NCBI RefSeq assembly: GCF_004354985.1
Contig: NZ_SMSK01000010.1
Coordinates: 124,001 to 188,000 of the forward strand
Length of the DNA stretch: 64,000 nt
Source of the DNA: Segetibacter sp. 3557_3
GTDB lineage: Bacteria; Bacteroidota; Bacteroidia; Chitinophagales; Chitinophagaceae
Direction: 5' to 3'
Position 1 is the first letter of the stretch. Every line of letters starts with the position of its first letter. The notes under the pieces were generated by a model, which did not search any database, was not told the DNA's origin, and was given only the letters and a program-made list of their open reading frames with translations. Position numbers and translations under genes: made by a program. Positions 1 to 10,800 of this stretch are shown one piece after another.

Positions 1-119
1 CGAACTAACCAGATTTATCTTCTGCATGAAATTTTTTTTTTGGCTACCAGCTGTGGTACTATATTGAGCATTTGTTGTGTCACTCACTTGTACTTTTTGT
101 TCTATATGCACCGGGGTAC

Positions 120-600
120 GTTGATTAGTTGACCTGTTGATAAGTTGACAAGTTGACTGGTTGACTGGTTGATAGTTGATAAGTTGACAAGTTGATCAGT
201 TAACTGGTCGACCGCACCATCACGTCTCATCTCTCAACTCTCATCACTCCCCAACCCCTCTCTCCTTTCATCGACCCGACCCGACCATCACTTCTCATCA
301 CTCATATCTCATAACTCCCCAACCCCTGTCTCCTTTCATCGACCCGACCCGACCATCACGTCTCATCTCTCATCACTCATATCTCATCACTCATATCTCA
401 TATCTCATATCTCATCACTCCCCAACCCCTCTCTCCTTTCATCGACCCGACCCGACCATCACGTCTCATCTCTCATCACTCCAGGGGGATCCCTCGTGCC
501 TTGGGATGACAGCAAACGCCCACCGCACCATCACGTCTCATCTCTCATCACTCATATCTCATCACTCCAGGGGGATCGCTTCGTTCCTCGCGATGACGAC
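120..600. repeat. Gene-free block of short direct repeats
   Basis: No convincing gene lies in the first 600 bases. Positions 120-200 repeat a GTTGA(T/C)nnGTTGA word many times. From about 248 the unit CCCAACCCC(T/G)(C/G)TCTCC followed by TTTCATCGACCCGACCCGACCATCA occurs three times (near 248, 315 and 420), separated by variable runs of TCTCATC and CTCATAT. Two further units beginning CCAGGGGGATC follow at 481 and 567. The block sits downstream of the 3' end of the pectin locus on the minus strand. It may help end transcription, but no classic hairpin plus T-run is visible. Confidence 0.8.
567..600. repeat. REP-like element with GCGAGGAACGAAGCGATCCCC core
   Basis: The sequence beginning CCAGGGGGATCGCTTCG and ending CGCGATGACGA is a short imperfect palindrome (GATCGC against GCGATG). 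A diverged partner starts at 481 (CCAGGGGGATCCC). Similar short extragenic palindromes with a GGATCGCTTCG core are known in several Bacteroidota genomes, so this is called a REP-like element by resemblance. A related CCAGGGGGATCC fragment is at about 24508. Confidence 0.5.
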
Positions 601-629
601 CGTTGAATACTCTCTTTGATCACTACTGC

Positions 630-2066
630 TTATGTAATCAACACTGCTTTATCACGTTTAGGAAACGCCGCTTCACCTTTAAAAGCTTTCATAGTGATAC
701 GCGTAACGTCGTGTGCCTGCAAGGCGTTTGAAAAATACTCCGGTACATTCTTGCCCCATCGAACACGGCAATTCTGCAGGCTAATATCGTCGGCGAAACG
801 GATATAAAAGCCTGGTGTATTGTGCGGCTCAATTGCCGGGTACGCTGTCGTGGGCCGGTTATCGAAAAGGTTGCCCCGGTATTTTGTCCAGCGATCAAAG
901 GTGACATCAACATGGTTCATCCGGATATTATGGATCCGGCTTTCTTTTGTGCCGTTGATGCGAATGCTGTTTTCAGCGCGGCCCTTTATGTTTGCAAAAC
1001 TAACATCCGAGATAGTGCCCACCTTTGTTTCGGGTGTACGAGGTATTGCGGTCAGCGATATCGCCTCACCCCTTCCCCACCATGGGTCAGAATGGTAGCG
1101 CGATACAAATTCGATATCCCTGAAGCGAACTTTGTAAACGTTTCCTTCATCCCGAAGCTGGATCGTAAGCCCTCTACACGACGTTACGATTTTGCATCGT
1201 TCGAATACAATGTTGTAGATGTCGGCAGTTGTTTCGGTGCCAATTTTTAAACCCGAGTCCTGGGTTTCTAACAAACAATCACTAACGGTGATGTTTGCTG
1301 ATGGCCCATAGTTTTGTTGCTGCCGGGTGGTTTTAATTACAATAGCATCGTCGCCACAAATAATGTGGCAGCCACGGATAACCACATCCCGGCAATGGTC
1401 GGGATCAATCCCATCACAATTTGGCACATCGAGGTTGTTGTGTATCCTGATCTTTTCCACGAGCACCTTTTCGCAACCCAGCATATGCAGGCTCCAGCTT
1501 GGGGCGCTTGCAATGGTAATGTCGCGTACAACCAGGTTAGTGCAACCGGTGAGAATAAACAAACGGGGCCGCCACTCTTTGGGTATCCACCATTCGTTTG
1601 CCTCTTCAAAGTGGGTCATGAATTCCAGTGCCCGGCCATTGATCCTGCCCGTTCCTGATATGGTAAGTCCATTTGCGCCATTGGCAATAACAGCGGCGCC
1701 CCCACTATAATCTGCTTTAACGGAGCTGACCAACAACTCGGCATCTCCTTCCAGGTGGAAGTCCATGTTGGATTTTAATTCGATTGTGCCCACCAGGTAT
1801 TTATGCCCCCTATTAACAAGCACCCGGGCAGCCGTTCCGGAGGTTGCGGCGGCATCGATTGCCTTTTGAATGGCAGTGGTATCCAATGTTTTTCCGTCGC
1901 CTACAGCACCATACTGCAGCACCTCGAAAGCGGGAGCAGCAGGCGGGCCCGGGGCAGCGAAAAGCTGCAATGATGGCAGGGCCGCACCAACGGTTGTTAC
2001 CGTTGCAAGCTTTGCCGCAGAACGGACCAATTGTCGTCGGCTAAAAACGCGTGGGGTTAGTGGCAT
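630..2066 (-). CDS. GH28-family polygalacturonase-like glycoside hydrolase
   Basis: The 478-residue protein opens with a Tat-type leader: a twin arginine (R10-R11) in SRRQLVRSAA, a hydrophobic stretch and an alanine-rich cleavage region. The mature part starts with the pectate-lyase-superfamily opening FEVLQYGAVGDGKTLDT and continues as a right-handed beta-helix. GH28 active-site signatures are recognisable in order: CDGIDPD (the NTD motif), GDDAIVIK (the DD motif), then a GLKIGTE segment where the GHG motif normally sits. The family hydrolyses galacturonan or rhamnogalacturonan linkages. It is the last gene of the susC-susD-PL26-DUF4861 series, 12 bases after its neighbour, so it is probably co-transcribed and acts in the periplasm. 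The altered GHG motif makes the exact substrate uncertain; an exo-acting or rhamnogalacturonan-side-chain enzyme is plausible. Confidence 0.88.
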   Translation of the reverse strand: MPLTPRVFSRRQLVRSAAKLATVTTVGAALPSLQLFAAPGPPAAPAFEVLQYGAVGDGKTLDTTAIQKAIDAAATSGTAARVLVNRGHKYLVGTIELKSNMDFHLEGDAELLVSSVKADYSGGAAVIANGANGLTISGTGRINGRALEFMTHFEEANEWWIPKEWRPRLFILTGCTNLVVRDITIASAPSWSLHMLGCEKVLVEKIRIHNNLDVPNCDGIDPDHCRDVVIRGCHIICGDDAIVIKTTRQQQNYGPSANITVSDCLLETQDSGLKIGTETTADIYNIVFERCKIVTSCRGLTIQLRDEGNVYKVRFRDIEFVSRYHSDPWWGRGEAISLTAIPRTPETKVGTISDVSFANIKGRAENSIRINGTKESRIHNIRMNHVDVTFDRWTKYRGNLFDNRPTTAYPAIEPHNTPGFYIRFADDISLQNCRVRWGKNVPEYFSNALQAHDVTRITMKAFKGEAAFPKRDKAVLIT

Positions 2067-2078
2067 AGGCAGTAGCTG

Positions 2079-3365
2079 CTATTTGATGGTGACTTTGACC
2101 TGGGCAGACAGCTGCCTTGCCAGGTCCTCAACATAACGTTGAAAGTAGTCTGGTTTCTTAAACCCTTCGTCACTGTTCTCCCAACCTGCAATGGCATAGT
2201 ATTGAACAGGCTTGTTGTTGCTGACTTTAAGTTTTGCGAGGTAACTGTTGGAAAGCTTGCCCGATTTTGGCGCCTCAATAACGCCATCGTAAATATTGGC
2301 AGGCAGCAATAGTGCAAGTGGCAGCCACCATTCTTTGTTGTAGCTATGCCGGTCGTGAGAAATGAGTGCGATCCATTTTTCATTGACCCTTACTTCTATC
2401 GGTGGCTTCGTTGCAAAAATGCTTACAAGTCCAATCAGCAGCCGTTCATTGCCCTGTAGCCCTGAGACTTTTACCGCATTGTTGTAAGCGTACATGCCCG
2501 GCCAAATGCTGGTATTTTCCTCAACCGAATATTTACCAAAACGGGGTTTCCAGTTCTGGTAGCTGATATGCATAGCCGACCGCACAGGACCTTCGGTTAC
2601 AATCTTAAAAGTTGTTTTCTCTATGTTGTTTACCGAGTCATCGACTGTAATGCCGAGGCGCATGATGCTATCATTTTTAAGCAATGCCACCCCACCAAGA
2701 CCGATTGAGTTGCCAACGGCCATTACATCACGCCCCCAGGCTTCCATTACGTGGTAATTGTCTTCAACGGCACCCGTTTTACTGATGCCCACGGTTTCGG
2801 GCGAGATGGCCGAAACCCGCTTTCCGAATACGTCTTTTGCATTTCTGCCATCGAGATAGTGCAAGAAACCAACCTTGTCATTTTCCCAGGTGGGACCATC
2901 CGTTTGGTATCTTTGAAAACCCATCTTCTTAGGCATGTCGCTGGCGTAGACCACTTCAGTTGTTGCGGGTGTAACAGGTTCGTCGGCACGCATCCGTTTG
3001 CCAAAACGAATACTGGTACGTTTGGTATAGACCGGTTGTTCTGAGACCCATATAAGTGATAATGCCTGTGAGGCGCCCGGCTTAAGGCTTATTACAAAAA
3101 AAAGTTCGTCCCACTTGTTATCGCCATTCAGATCGTCGAGTTGTGCCGGAATGGTGTCTCCCCCCGAAGACAGCAAGACAGGATACACAACACCGGCGGG
3201 TATAGCAGGCAGTTGCGTTCTTTTTATTGAAACGGCTTTATCTGTTAATTGAATAGAAGAGGTATTCGCAACCGTGATCGTGCGGTTGGTTCCACTTTTG
3301 GTAACCTGGGCGTCGGCGGCAGTCGAAAGCACATATGTCGCCAGGGCAAGAGTAATGTTTCTCAT
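2079..3365 (-). CDS. DUF4861 domain-containing secreted protein
   Basis: The protein has 428 residues with a short N-terminal signal peptide ending near TAADA. The body fits the DUF4861 family: an early Ig-like segment (IQLTDKAVSIKRTQL), a LDDLNGDNKWDELFF segment, and long beta-rich stretches typical of carbohydrate-active proteins. DUF4861 genes recur in pectin and rhamnogalacturonan utilisation loci of Bacteroidota, often beside GH28, GH105 or PL genes. Its biochemical role is not established here; a lyase- or hydrolase-like activity on uronic-acid oligosaccharides is a guess from context. It lies between the PL26-type lyase and the GH28 gene. The 207-base gap on its upstream side carries a repeat fragment that separates it from the lyase gene. 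Confidence 0.85.
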   Translation of the reverse strand: MRNITLALATYVLSTAADAQVTKSGTNRTITVANTSSIQLTDKAVSIKRTQLPAIPAGVVYPVLLSSGGDTIPAQLDDLNGDNKWDELFFVISLKPGASQALSLIWVSEQPVYTKRTSIRFGKRMRADEPVTPATTEVVYASDMPKKMGFQRYQTDGPTWENDKVGFLHYLDGRNAKDVFGKRVSAISPETVGISKTGAVEDNYHVMEAWGRDVMAVGNSIGLGGVALLKNDSIMRLGITVDDSVNNIEKTTFKIVTEGPVRSAMHISYQNWKPRFGKYSVEENTSIWPGMYAYNNAVKVSGLQGNERLLIGLVSIFATKPPIEVRVNEKWIALISHDRHSYNKEWWLPLALLLPANIYDGVIEAPKSGKLSNSYLAKLKVSNNKPVQYYAIAGWENSDEGFKKPDYFQRYVEDLARQLSAQVKVTIK

Positions 3366-3433
3366 TATTTTAGTTCGACACTTCGTTTAGATACACTTAA
3401 TCTGATTCGTAATTTTCCGTAGCGCCAACCACA

Positions 3434-3485
3434 GCCGTACAAGAGTTCGGCGCCCCCCGGCTTTGCCATTCGGACGGGCAACGGG
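3434..3485. repeat. REP hairpin fused to MITE-core fragment (copy E)
   Basis: The segment starts GCCGTACAAGAGTTCGGCG, matching the core of the dispersed MITE-like element (GTACAAGAGTGCGACG). It runs straight into a GC-rich hairpin arm reading CCCCCCGGCTTTGCCATTCGG and ACGGGC. The same junction occurs in reverse orientation near 16398-16444. It sits in the 207-base gap between the PL26-type lyase and DUF4861 genes, inside an otherwise tightly packed operon, and could stabilise or terminate the polycistronic message there. Confidence 0.65.
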
Positions 3486-3572
3486 ATTCAAACAAAGAAC
3501 CAAATGCCAGAGACGAAAAAATAAAGCTTGTTAAGTGGCGACAGATCCGTTCCTGAGTCCGCAACTTTATTT

Positions 3573-6278
3573 TTATTGCGATCCGTTGGAGGCAGAAGCG
3601 TTGGTTGAGTCACGGCCTGACCACAATGGATGTTGGGCCGGTAGCTTGTCACCAATCATCGACAACAATTGAATTGCATTTAAGCTCCATTGAGCGGTAC
3701 TGTTAGTTGATATAGATGGCACTTCTTTCAGCGGCTTGAGCACGTCGGGTCCGGAAAGCTGTTTCCAGTCGAACTTCGTTCCGCTACCCGGTGCAAGAAA
3801 AAGGTTCCAGGCTTTTGAGGCATACCCGGTATCCCCTGTTGCTTTTGCAACAAACGCGGGCATACGGGCATAATCGGGTGCGAGGTTACTGAGGTTGCCC
3901 CCTTTTCCAAAAACCTTGATGATCTCGGGTTGCGGTGCGCCATAAAGCCTACAGAACTGCAACCACATGCGACTGAAATTTTTATCCTGCAGCAGCCCTT
4001 CCAATTCGTTCACGATTTCGGGACCGCCCATTAATATGCTCAGGTGAACCGCACCAAGGGTGTCATTTAACTGGTGCATCTTGTTTGTTGCCGGATCGTA
4101 ACCAAACGCCGCCTGCTGGCCAGAAAACAGACCATAGGGCATTTTAGCAAAGCTGTTGACACCTGCCATAATCTTGTCGCGCCAGCGCTTGTCGCCCGTA
4201 CGTTCCCACTCGGTCATCCAGTTGCCTACAAGCGCCAGCCAGTCGGGACCCATCCGGGCGTGGGTGGGGTATTTTGTGGGCGAAAGAATCATTCGAAGCG
4301 GGTCGGTTTTCGCCATGGCGATGTCGGCTGTTGCGGCTACCTCGCGCATCATGTCGCCGGTGCGCTCGTCGGCAGTTAAGTAGTAATAAAATCTGCGGTA
4401 TGCTGCCTGGCTCTCACGCACCTCTTTTGAGCCGTCGCCCCAATGGCGAACATTGTGGCGGGAGCCCAACCCCGCAAACTTGCCAAGGTGATAAACGTCA
4501 ACCTCGCTGGTATGACGGGTCATTGCTTCGGCCATCCGGAACACATCGCTACGACCCGTTCGCAGGAAGCTATACCACAACCACATATCGGTCGACAGCT
4601 CAGTATTGTCCCAGGCAAATCCGCCGATGTCGTAACGCCAGGTGTGGCGAACCGGATCGTATGCATGCATTACGTCGCCATAGTTCCAGAAGCCGTACCA
4701 GTTGCGTTGGTCTATTTCGGTTTTGTAAAAATCAATTGCTTTATCCAGCTGGCCCTCGAGCCACCGTTTACCGGCTGTGGAGCGGTCAGGAACGGTCCAC
4801 TCACCAAATACCCCGGCCGAATGCAGGTACTGCGGGGTATTAACCAATACGGGAGGGCGGCTGGCTACGGCAGCGTTACTGCTGAGTTCGGCATTCGCGG
4901 GAACGTGATCATGTGCGAACAGCATTAGTTCGCTGGTACGTGCTATACCGTATGGTGTGCTGTAGCCCGGCTGCCAGTCTTCGTAAGTCGCAGTAAGGTC
5001 GTGACCGATGGTATCATAATGTCGCATATCCATTGCTTCGGCGTAAGGCGACCAAAGCCATACGCGCAATTCCGCAATGTCTCTGGCTGCATTTCGCACC
5101 TCGAGTGCTGCCGGATAAGACTGCCAGAAGTCTTTAAGGCCAACAGCTAAACCGCCACGGGTATCGCCAACAAACACTAAACCAGCTGACCTTTTACCTG
5201 CAATGGCGTCGAGCCAGGTGCTTTGCGGGTTTGTACGCTTTTGAATGTTGTAGCCGTCTGCGTTTGATTGTACCAACTTGTAATCGTTCCATATGGGCAG
5301 GTGTTTCAGCAGTGCCTGTGTGCGTGCATCGAATTGGTCCTCATTTGCAACAGGCTTACCGGCTTGCTGGCCGGGGAACACATTTGTACCGTTAAGCATA
5401 AATTGCGCCCTGCCAACAAGTAGTTTAACCGGTTCGGCCCAGATGCCCGGACCATCACCAGCAAACCGAACATGGCGATTGTGCAACTGCTCGCGCATGG
5501 GTACATTAAATACAAGACCAAGGCCTTTGATGAAGTCCCGTTGGTCATCACCGTCGTAGGTAATTGTATTTACCATGCGAACAGCATTTGAGCCGTTGTA
5601 GAAGTACAAACGAATGCTAAACGGCAACCACGAGTGTTGTCCACCCGTGGATTGGAGGTTGCCCTGCACCCGTACAACTGATCTTACCGGGCCGGATTGT
5701 TCAAGGGAAACGCTTTGAATGTTACTGGTATACTTTTCTTTACGGGGGGATTCAAAGTCTTCGCCTTCCGGTCCCTTTTGAAGGATACACTCCAGCCGGC
5801 CATTCGTGCCAACGGCAACTCCACTCATGACAAGCGAGTCGATCAGGTACTTCCCCCTTTTAGCAATGACGCATTGGAGATTGCCCGTATTGATCCTTAT
5901 GAAAGAACCATTTTCCTGTGCAAAACTGCCGGGAATTTTGTTTGGTGGTGTGGATGATACCTGCAGTTTATATTTCCCCTGCTGTAATCCCGGAACAGCT
6001 GCGAGTGCCGTCCATTTAACCGAGCCGTCGGGCCAGTAAGCGAGGGGCCACGTCTGAACCCCGATAGCCTTGCCTTCCGGATTGATGAGCGAATAGCTAT
6101 TGGTTACTTTAACCGCACCACGTTTCCAGGGCACTCCCCAGGTGGTGCCGATAGGTTGTGACAAGGCTGTTGTGTCGAGCCAGCTAAGCTCCACCGGCGG
6201 TGGTAACTGACCATTTACGATGGTGCTGCCGAATGAAAAAAGCAGCAGGATAAAAAGCTTACAATGGTTTTTATTCAT
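3573..6278 (-). CDS. PL26-type exo-rhamnogalacturonan lyase (PcRGLX/YetA-like)
   Basis: The 901-residue protein has a clear signal peptide (lysine, then LFILLLFSFGSTIVNG). Its N-terminal region (PPPVELSWLDTTALSQPIGTTWGVPWKRG) matches the RIFT-barrel domain of the PcRGLX/YetA group. A long alpha-barrel-like central part follows, rich in Trp, Tyr and His (NWYGFWNYGDVMHAYD; GLGSRHNVRHWGDGSKE). PL26 enzymes release unsaturated disaccharides from the end of rhamnogalacturonan I chains. Length and domain order fit that family. It follows the susD gene and precedes DUF4861 and GH28, supporting a role on rhamnogalacturonan in the periplasm. The family call is by pattern recognition; no catalytic residue was assigned. 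Confidence 0.82.
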   Translation of the reverse strand: MNKNHCKLFILLLFSFGSTIVNGQLPPPVELSWLDTTALSQPIGTTWGVPWKRGAVKVTNSYSLINPEGKAIGVQTWPLAYWPDGSVKWTALAAVPGLQQGKYKLQVSSTPPNKIPGSFAQENGSFIRINTGNLQCVIAKRGKYLIDSLVMSGVAVGTNGRLECILQKGPEGEDFESPRKEKYTSNIQSVSLEQSGPVRSVVRVQGNLQSTGGQHSWLPFSIRLYFYNGSNAVRMVNTITYDGDDQRDFIKGLGLVFNVPMREQLHNRHVRFAGDGPGIWAEPVKLLVGRAQFMLNGTNVFPGQQAGKPVANEDQFDARTQALLKHLPIWNDYKLVQSNADGYNIQKRTNPQSTWLDAIAGKRSAGLVFVGDTRGGLAVGLKDFWQSYPAALEVRNAARDIAELRVWLWSPYAEAMDMRHYDTIGHDLTATYEDWQPGYSTPYGIARTSELMLFAHDHVPANAELSSNAAVASRPPVLVNTPQYLHSAGVFGEWTVPDRSTAGKRWLEGQLDKAIDFYKTEIDQRNWYGFWNYGDVMHAYDPVRHTWRYDIGGFAWDNTELSTDMWLWYSFLRTGRSDVFRMAEAMTRHTSEVDVYHLGKFAGLGSRHNVRHWGDGSKEVRESQAAYRRFYYYLTADERTGDMMREVAATADIAMAKTDPLRMILSPTKYPTHARMGPDWLALVGNWMTEWERTGDKRWRDKIMAGVNSFAKMPYGLFSGQQAAFGYDPATNKMHQLNDTLGAVHLSILMGGPEIVNELEGLLQDKNFSRMWLQFCRLYGAPQPEIIKVFGKGGNLSNLAPDYARMPAFVAKATGDTGYASKAWNLFLAPGSGTKFDWKQLSGPDVLKPLKEVPSISTNSTAQWSLNAIQLLSMIGDKLPAQHPLWSGRDSTNASASNGSQ

Positions 6279-6349
6279 AGTATCCGGATGGTGCTTTATA
6301 CAGGTTTGGCGCAGGTATGGGTGATAACGAGTGCTCAGGCAAAACCGTG

Positions 6350-7867
6350 TTAATAACCCGGGTTTTGCTTAAGCTTTGGATTAGCCCCCAACTCGGTTGC
6401 CGGTATGGGTAACAATCCGCGGAAAGCCGGCGTAACAGTTGGTTTAAAAAATGGGGTCCATGTAAAAAAGGTTCCAAAGCGTATCATATCCCTCCGCCTG
6501 GTTCCTTCCCACATTAGCTCGCGTCCGCGTTCGTCAAGAATATCATTTATCGTAATGGACTGCAGTGGGGTTGCATTGCTGCGAACCCTAACCTGGTTTA
6601 CAAGGCCTAAAGCAGTTGCTGCTGATCCGCCCGATCTGAGGATGGCTTCAGCCTTGGTTAATAGTATTTCGGAGTAGCGGATTGTTGCTACATCGTTGCC
6701 GGCGCCGCCGTTTACCCAGGTATTATCGGGTTGCCATTTCATCAGCCGATAGCCCTCATTTTCGGCCGCATTTTTTGGGTTAACTATGGGAACCAAAACC
6801 AGGTTGGCAGTATTCGCAATATTTCTTAGCGGGGTTACACCATCTGCAGCGAACTGGGGTCCGGCGAGTATTAAACTCCGGCGGATATCCTGCGCTTCGA
6901 ACCGGTTATAAGCATCTTCAACGATGTTAAAACCGTTCTGCGGAATAAACGGTAAGTTATATGTTTTTGCATGGGAGTCGTGCAGGGTTCGCTGTGCGAA
7001 ATTGTTGCTTCCGGCAGCCTTGGTGGGGTCGATAGATACGGCATAAATGAATTCTTTCGAACCTTCATTTGCTACTTTGAAATTGTCGATATAACTGGGT
7101 GTTAGAATATACCCGCCTGCAGCTACCTTGTCGCACATTTCAATGCACTCGGCCCAGTAAGCTTTACCGGCAAACACTTCAGCGTTCAGGTAGGTCAGCG
7201 CCAAAATCGCGTACGCGGCTTCTTTTGTCATCCTTGGATAGTAAGCGGGCCCAACCGTTTTTGCAGACGGCAGGTCGTTTGCAGCAGCCGTCAATTCCGC
7301 CACAACAAAATCAAATACTTCTTTTCGTGTTTTTGTTTCAGGCAGGTTCGACGGTTCTATACGCGCGGTGGTAACAATTGGCACATTACCCCAGAGGTCC
7401 ATTGCATAAAAATAAGCGTATGCGCGGATCCCCCTGGCTTCAGCAATCTGTGCCTTAATGTTTGCAGCGTTGGGAGAACTTTGCATTCCTTCGAGAACGG
7501 CATTGGCACTTCCAATGGTTCTGAACACATCGCTGTACGAGCCGAGGCGATTATTGATCGGTGTCCATTTATGTTCGAAAAATTCGATATAAACGCCCCC
7601 GTCGAGCCAGCGGCCGTCAGAACGAGCTACCATGATAAACTCGTCGGTGCCAAGGTGCAGCAAACGCCAGAGATTGCCGCCATTTACGGCAAAGCCCATA
7701 TTGTTGTATACCCCGGCTAAGGCCGCTAAAACTTCGGCATCGGTTTTAAAGAAATTTTCAGATGTAACCCGTCCGTAAAGTTGTTCATCAAGCTTTGTGC
7801 AAGCGGTGCCGAAAGAAAGCAGCAGGATAAATAATAAGCTGTTTTTTATGGTAAGGAACTTTTTCAT
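6350..7867 (-). CDS. SusD/RagB-family surface glycan-binding lipoprotein
   Basis: The protein is 505 residues. The N-terminus is a lipoprotein signal with lipobox FGTAC, so the mature protein starts with an acylated cysteine. Next comes the typical SusD opening (KLDEQLYGRVTSENFFKTDAEVLAALAGVY). The C-terminal part carries the family hallmarks RYSEILLTKAEAILR, then DILDERGRELMWEGTRRRDMIRFGTF. SusD proteins cap the SusC channel at the cell surface and capture oligosaccharides. The gene starts 18 bases after the susC stop, an obvious translational unit. Its ligand is inferred from downstream enzymes to be a pectic, probably rhamnogalacturonan-derived, oligosaccharide. Confidence 0.95.
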   Translation of the reverse strand: MKKFLTIKNSLLFILLLSFGTACTKLDEQLYGRVTSENFFKTDAEVLAALAGVYNNMGFAVNGGNLWRLLHLGTDEFIMVARSDGRWLDGGVYIEFFEHKWTPINNRLGSYSDVFRTIGSANAVLEGMQSSPNAANIKAQIAEARGIRAYAYFYAMDLWGNVPIVTTARIEPSNLPETKTRKEVFDFVVAELTAAANDLPSAKTVGPAYYPRMTKEAAYAILALTYLNAEVFAGKAYWAECIEMCDKVAAGGYILTPSYIDNFKVANEGSKEFIYAVSIDPTKAAGSNNFAQRTLHDSHAKTYNLPFIPQNGFNIVEDAYNRFEAQDIRRSLILAGPQFAADGVTPLRNIANTANLVLVPIVNPKNAAENEGYRLMKWQPDNTWVNGGAGNDVATIRYSEILLTKAEAILRSGGSAATALGLVNQVRVRSNATPLQSITINDILDERGRELMWEGTRRRDMIRFGTFFTWTPFFKPTVTPAFRGLLPIPATELGANPKLKQNPGY

Positions 7868-7885
7868 AAAGGGGATTTAGAGGTA

Positions 7886-10800
7886 TTAGAACGTTACGCT
7901 TGCGCCGATCATATAGGTACGTGCCCTTGGATAACTAAAGAAATCAATTCCGCGTGGAGACTCACCTGTACCGGGAACACTTGATACCACTTCAGGATCA
8001 AGGCCGGTATACCTGGTAATCAGGAACAGGTTTTGACCGGTGAAATAGATCCGGGCATTTTTAAGCACCGGGATCTTTGTGATATTGAAATTGTAACCGA
8101 GTGAAAGGTTATCCAGCCTGATGAATGAGCCATCTTCGATCCACTTTGAAGAATACACCGCTGCCTGGCCGTATTTGATGCCTTCGTTTAAAGCGGCAGC
8201 AAGCACATTCTGCCCCGGTAATATCTGGATACGCTGCGCATCCAACGCGGTATTGTTGAACACATCATTTCCCTGCACACCGCGAATGAAGAAGGAGAAA
8301 TCGATATTTTTATAGAAGAAGTTATTTCCCAATCCAAAAGTAAAATCCGGTTGAGAATTACCGATGATGGTTACATCGCTTGCTGCAGAAAATGCACCGC
8401 TTTTGTCAAGGTCCTCAAACTGTTGAACGCCATCTTTCAGGCCCATGAATTTCGGTCCGTAGAAGGTACCTAATGGCTCGCCGGGAATGATGGCCTGGCT
8501 GTTTACAGCAGTGAAACCAAAACCAGACACGGTGTAGTTGCGGATGATTTTTGTGCTCCAAACGTTACTTGAAAGGCTCAGCACCTTGTTCCTGTTGGCG
8601 GCAATATTAAAGTCCACTTTCCACCCAAAGTCTTTTCTATCGATGATCCTGCTGCCAATGGTAAATTCAACACCCTTGTTTTCTACTTCACCTACATTAG
8701 CCAGTTGGGTGGTAACAACCGATGGTGAGGGAATAGCAAAAGACAGTAACAGGTCGGTTGTATTTTTCTTGTAAAAGTCGAGCGAACCATAGATGCGATT
8801 GTCCAGCAACTGGTAATCTATACCAATGTTTGCCTGGGCGGTTTCCTCCCACTTCAGGTCAGGATTTGCATATCGTTCGGGTACGATGGCAGTAATGGGT
8901 GTTGTACCAATTACATAGTTTGTAGTAGAGGGACCAAGGGTTGCCTGTGAAGCCAGGTTCGGGATTTCCTGGTTTCCGGTGATGCCGTAGCTTAACCGGA
9001 GTTTGAGGTCGTTAACAAAACCATCTTTTTTGAAGAAGCCTTCATTGGAGATGCGCCAGGCAAGTGAACCGGAAGGGAAGGTTCCCCATTTGTTATTGAG
9101 TCCAAATTTGCTTGATCCATCCCTCCGCACCGTTAAGGTCAGCAGGTAACGATCCATCAGGTTGTAGTTGAGCCTGCTGTAAAAGGAGATGAGTTGGCTC
9201 TTTTCTTTGTACGATGTAATTGCGTCGCGTGTAGCTCCTGCACCGATATTGTTATACCTGAATTCATCGGAGATGAAGTTGGATACGCGATCGCGCGAAC
9301 CTTCGTTTGTGAAATCCTGGTAGGAGTATCCGCCGATAAGATTGATGTAATTATCGTCGTTGAGTTGCCGTTCGAATTTACCGGTGATCTCCAGTATTTT
9401 GCTCCACTCTTTCGACTCCTGTAAGTTAGCCAGTCCGCCAAAGGAGTTGCCCAACGGGTTAGCTCTTGGCACATAAGCTTTTCCATCCTGTCCTTCGAAA
9501 CTATAACCCAGGTTTACATTCAAACTTAAGGGCTTGATGAAGTTGTAGGTAGCCGAGACGTTGCCGAGGTTCCTCCTGGTGGTTCGGAAGTCTTCAATTT
9601 GTTCGGCATAAGACACGGGGTTTACGATGAAAGCATTAATTTGGGAGTAATTGCCAGTGGCATCATAAACCGGGTAGGTAGGGTTGAAGCGGATCGCATC
9701 TTTAAACATGTTACCGCCTTCACCGCCCTGGTCGCTGGATATCGGCGCATTGTCTTCCTCAACCTGTGCCCCGCTCAGGTTCATTTCGATCAAGAGCTTG
9801 TTGTTGATTGCCCGGTGATTAAGGTTGATCCGACCGGTAAAGTTTTGTATACCTGAGGAGATGATGATCCCTTTTTGCGAAGTGTAGCCTACAGAGCCCC
9901 GGTAGGTGGTATTTTCCGACCCGCCACTAATGGACAGGTTATGGTTCTGCGAAAATGCGGTTCTATAAATTTGGTCCTGCCAATTTGTGTTAGCACCCTT
10001 ATCGGTAAAGTTGGTGATATTATTATCCTTCATAAACTGCCGGTAAGCATCGGCACTTAAAACATCATACTTCTTTGCAACTTTCGATATCCCGACATAG
10101 GTATCGTAGGTTGTCGAGGTCCTACCCTTTTGTCCTTTTTTGGTGGTGATGATGACTACCCCATTTGCACCCCGGGAACCATAGATGGCGGTTGCCGACG
10201 CGTCCTTAAGGATCTCCATCGAAGCGATATCTGAAGGATTAATGGAGTTGAGTGGATTTACACCTTCCTGGTTGAAAATGGGTAAACTAACCTGGCCAAT
10301 GGTGGTTTGCCGGTTGTTGTTTAAAGTAAGGGGCACCCCATCAATCACATAAAGTGGTTCATTGTTCGCGCTGATGGAAGTACCGCCCCTGATCCTGATC
10401 GCGGCCGCGCCGCCCGGCCTGCCGCTATTGGGGGTTACGTTAACCCCTGCTGCCCTGCCTTGTAAAAGGGCCTGGGGGGTAAGCACCACTCCCTTATTGA
10501 AGTCTTCGGGCCGTAGAGAAGTTACTGATCCGGTAATGTCTTTTCTCCGTTGGGTTCCATAACCTACTACCACAACTTCACCAAGTTGTTTGTTGGCGTT
10601 AACCAGCGAAACCGTTATGGTAGATTGAGCGCCGGGCCTGACCTGCTGGGTGGCATAACCAACATACGATATTTCAAGCACCGCATCATTGGAGGGAACA
10701 ACAATTGAAAATTCGCCAGTGGCATTGGATACCACCGTAGCCGCGCTTCCTTTAACCGCAACCGTTACCCCCTGGAGCGGCTGCCCCGTCTCCTGGTCGA

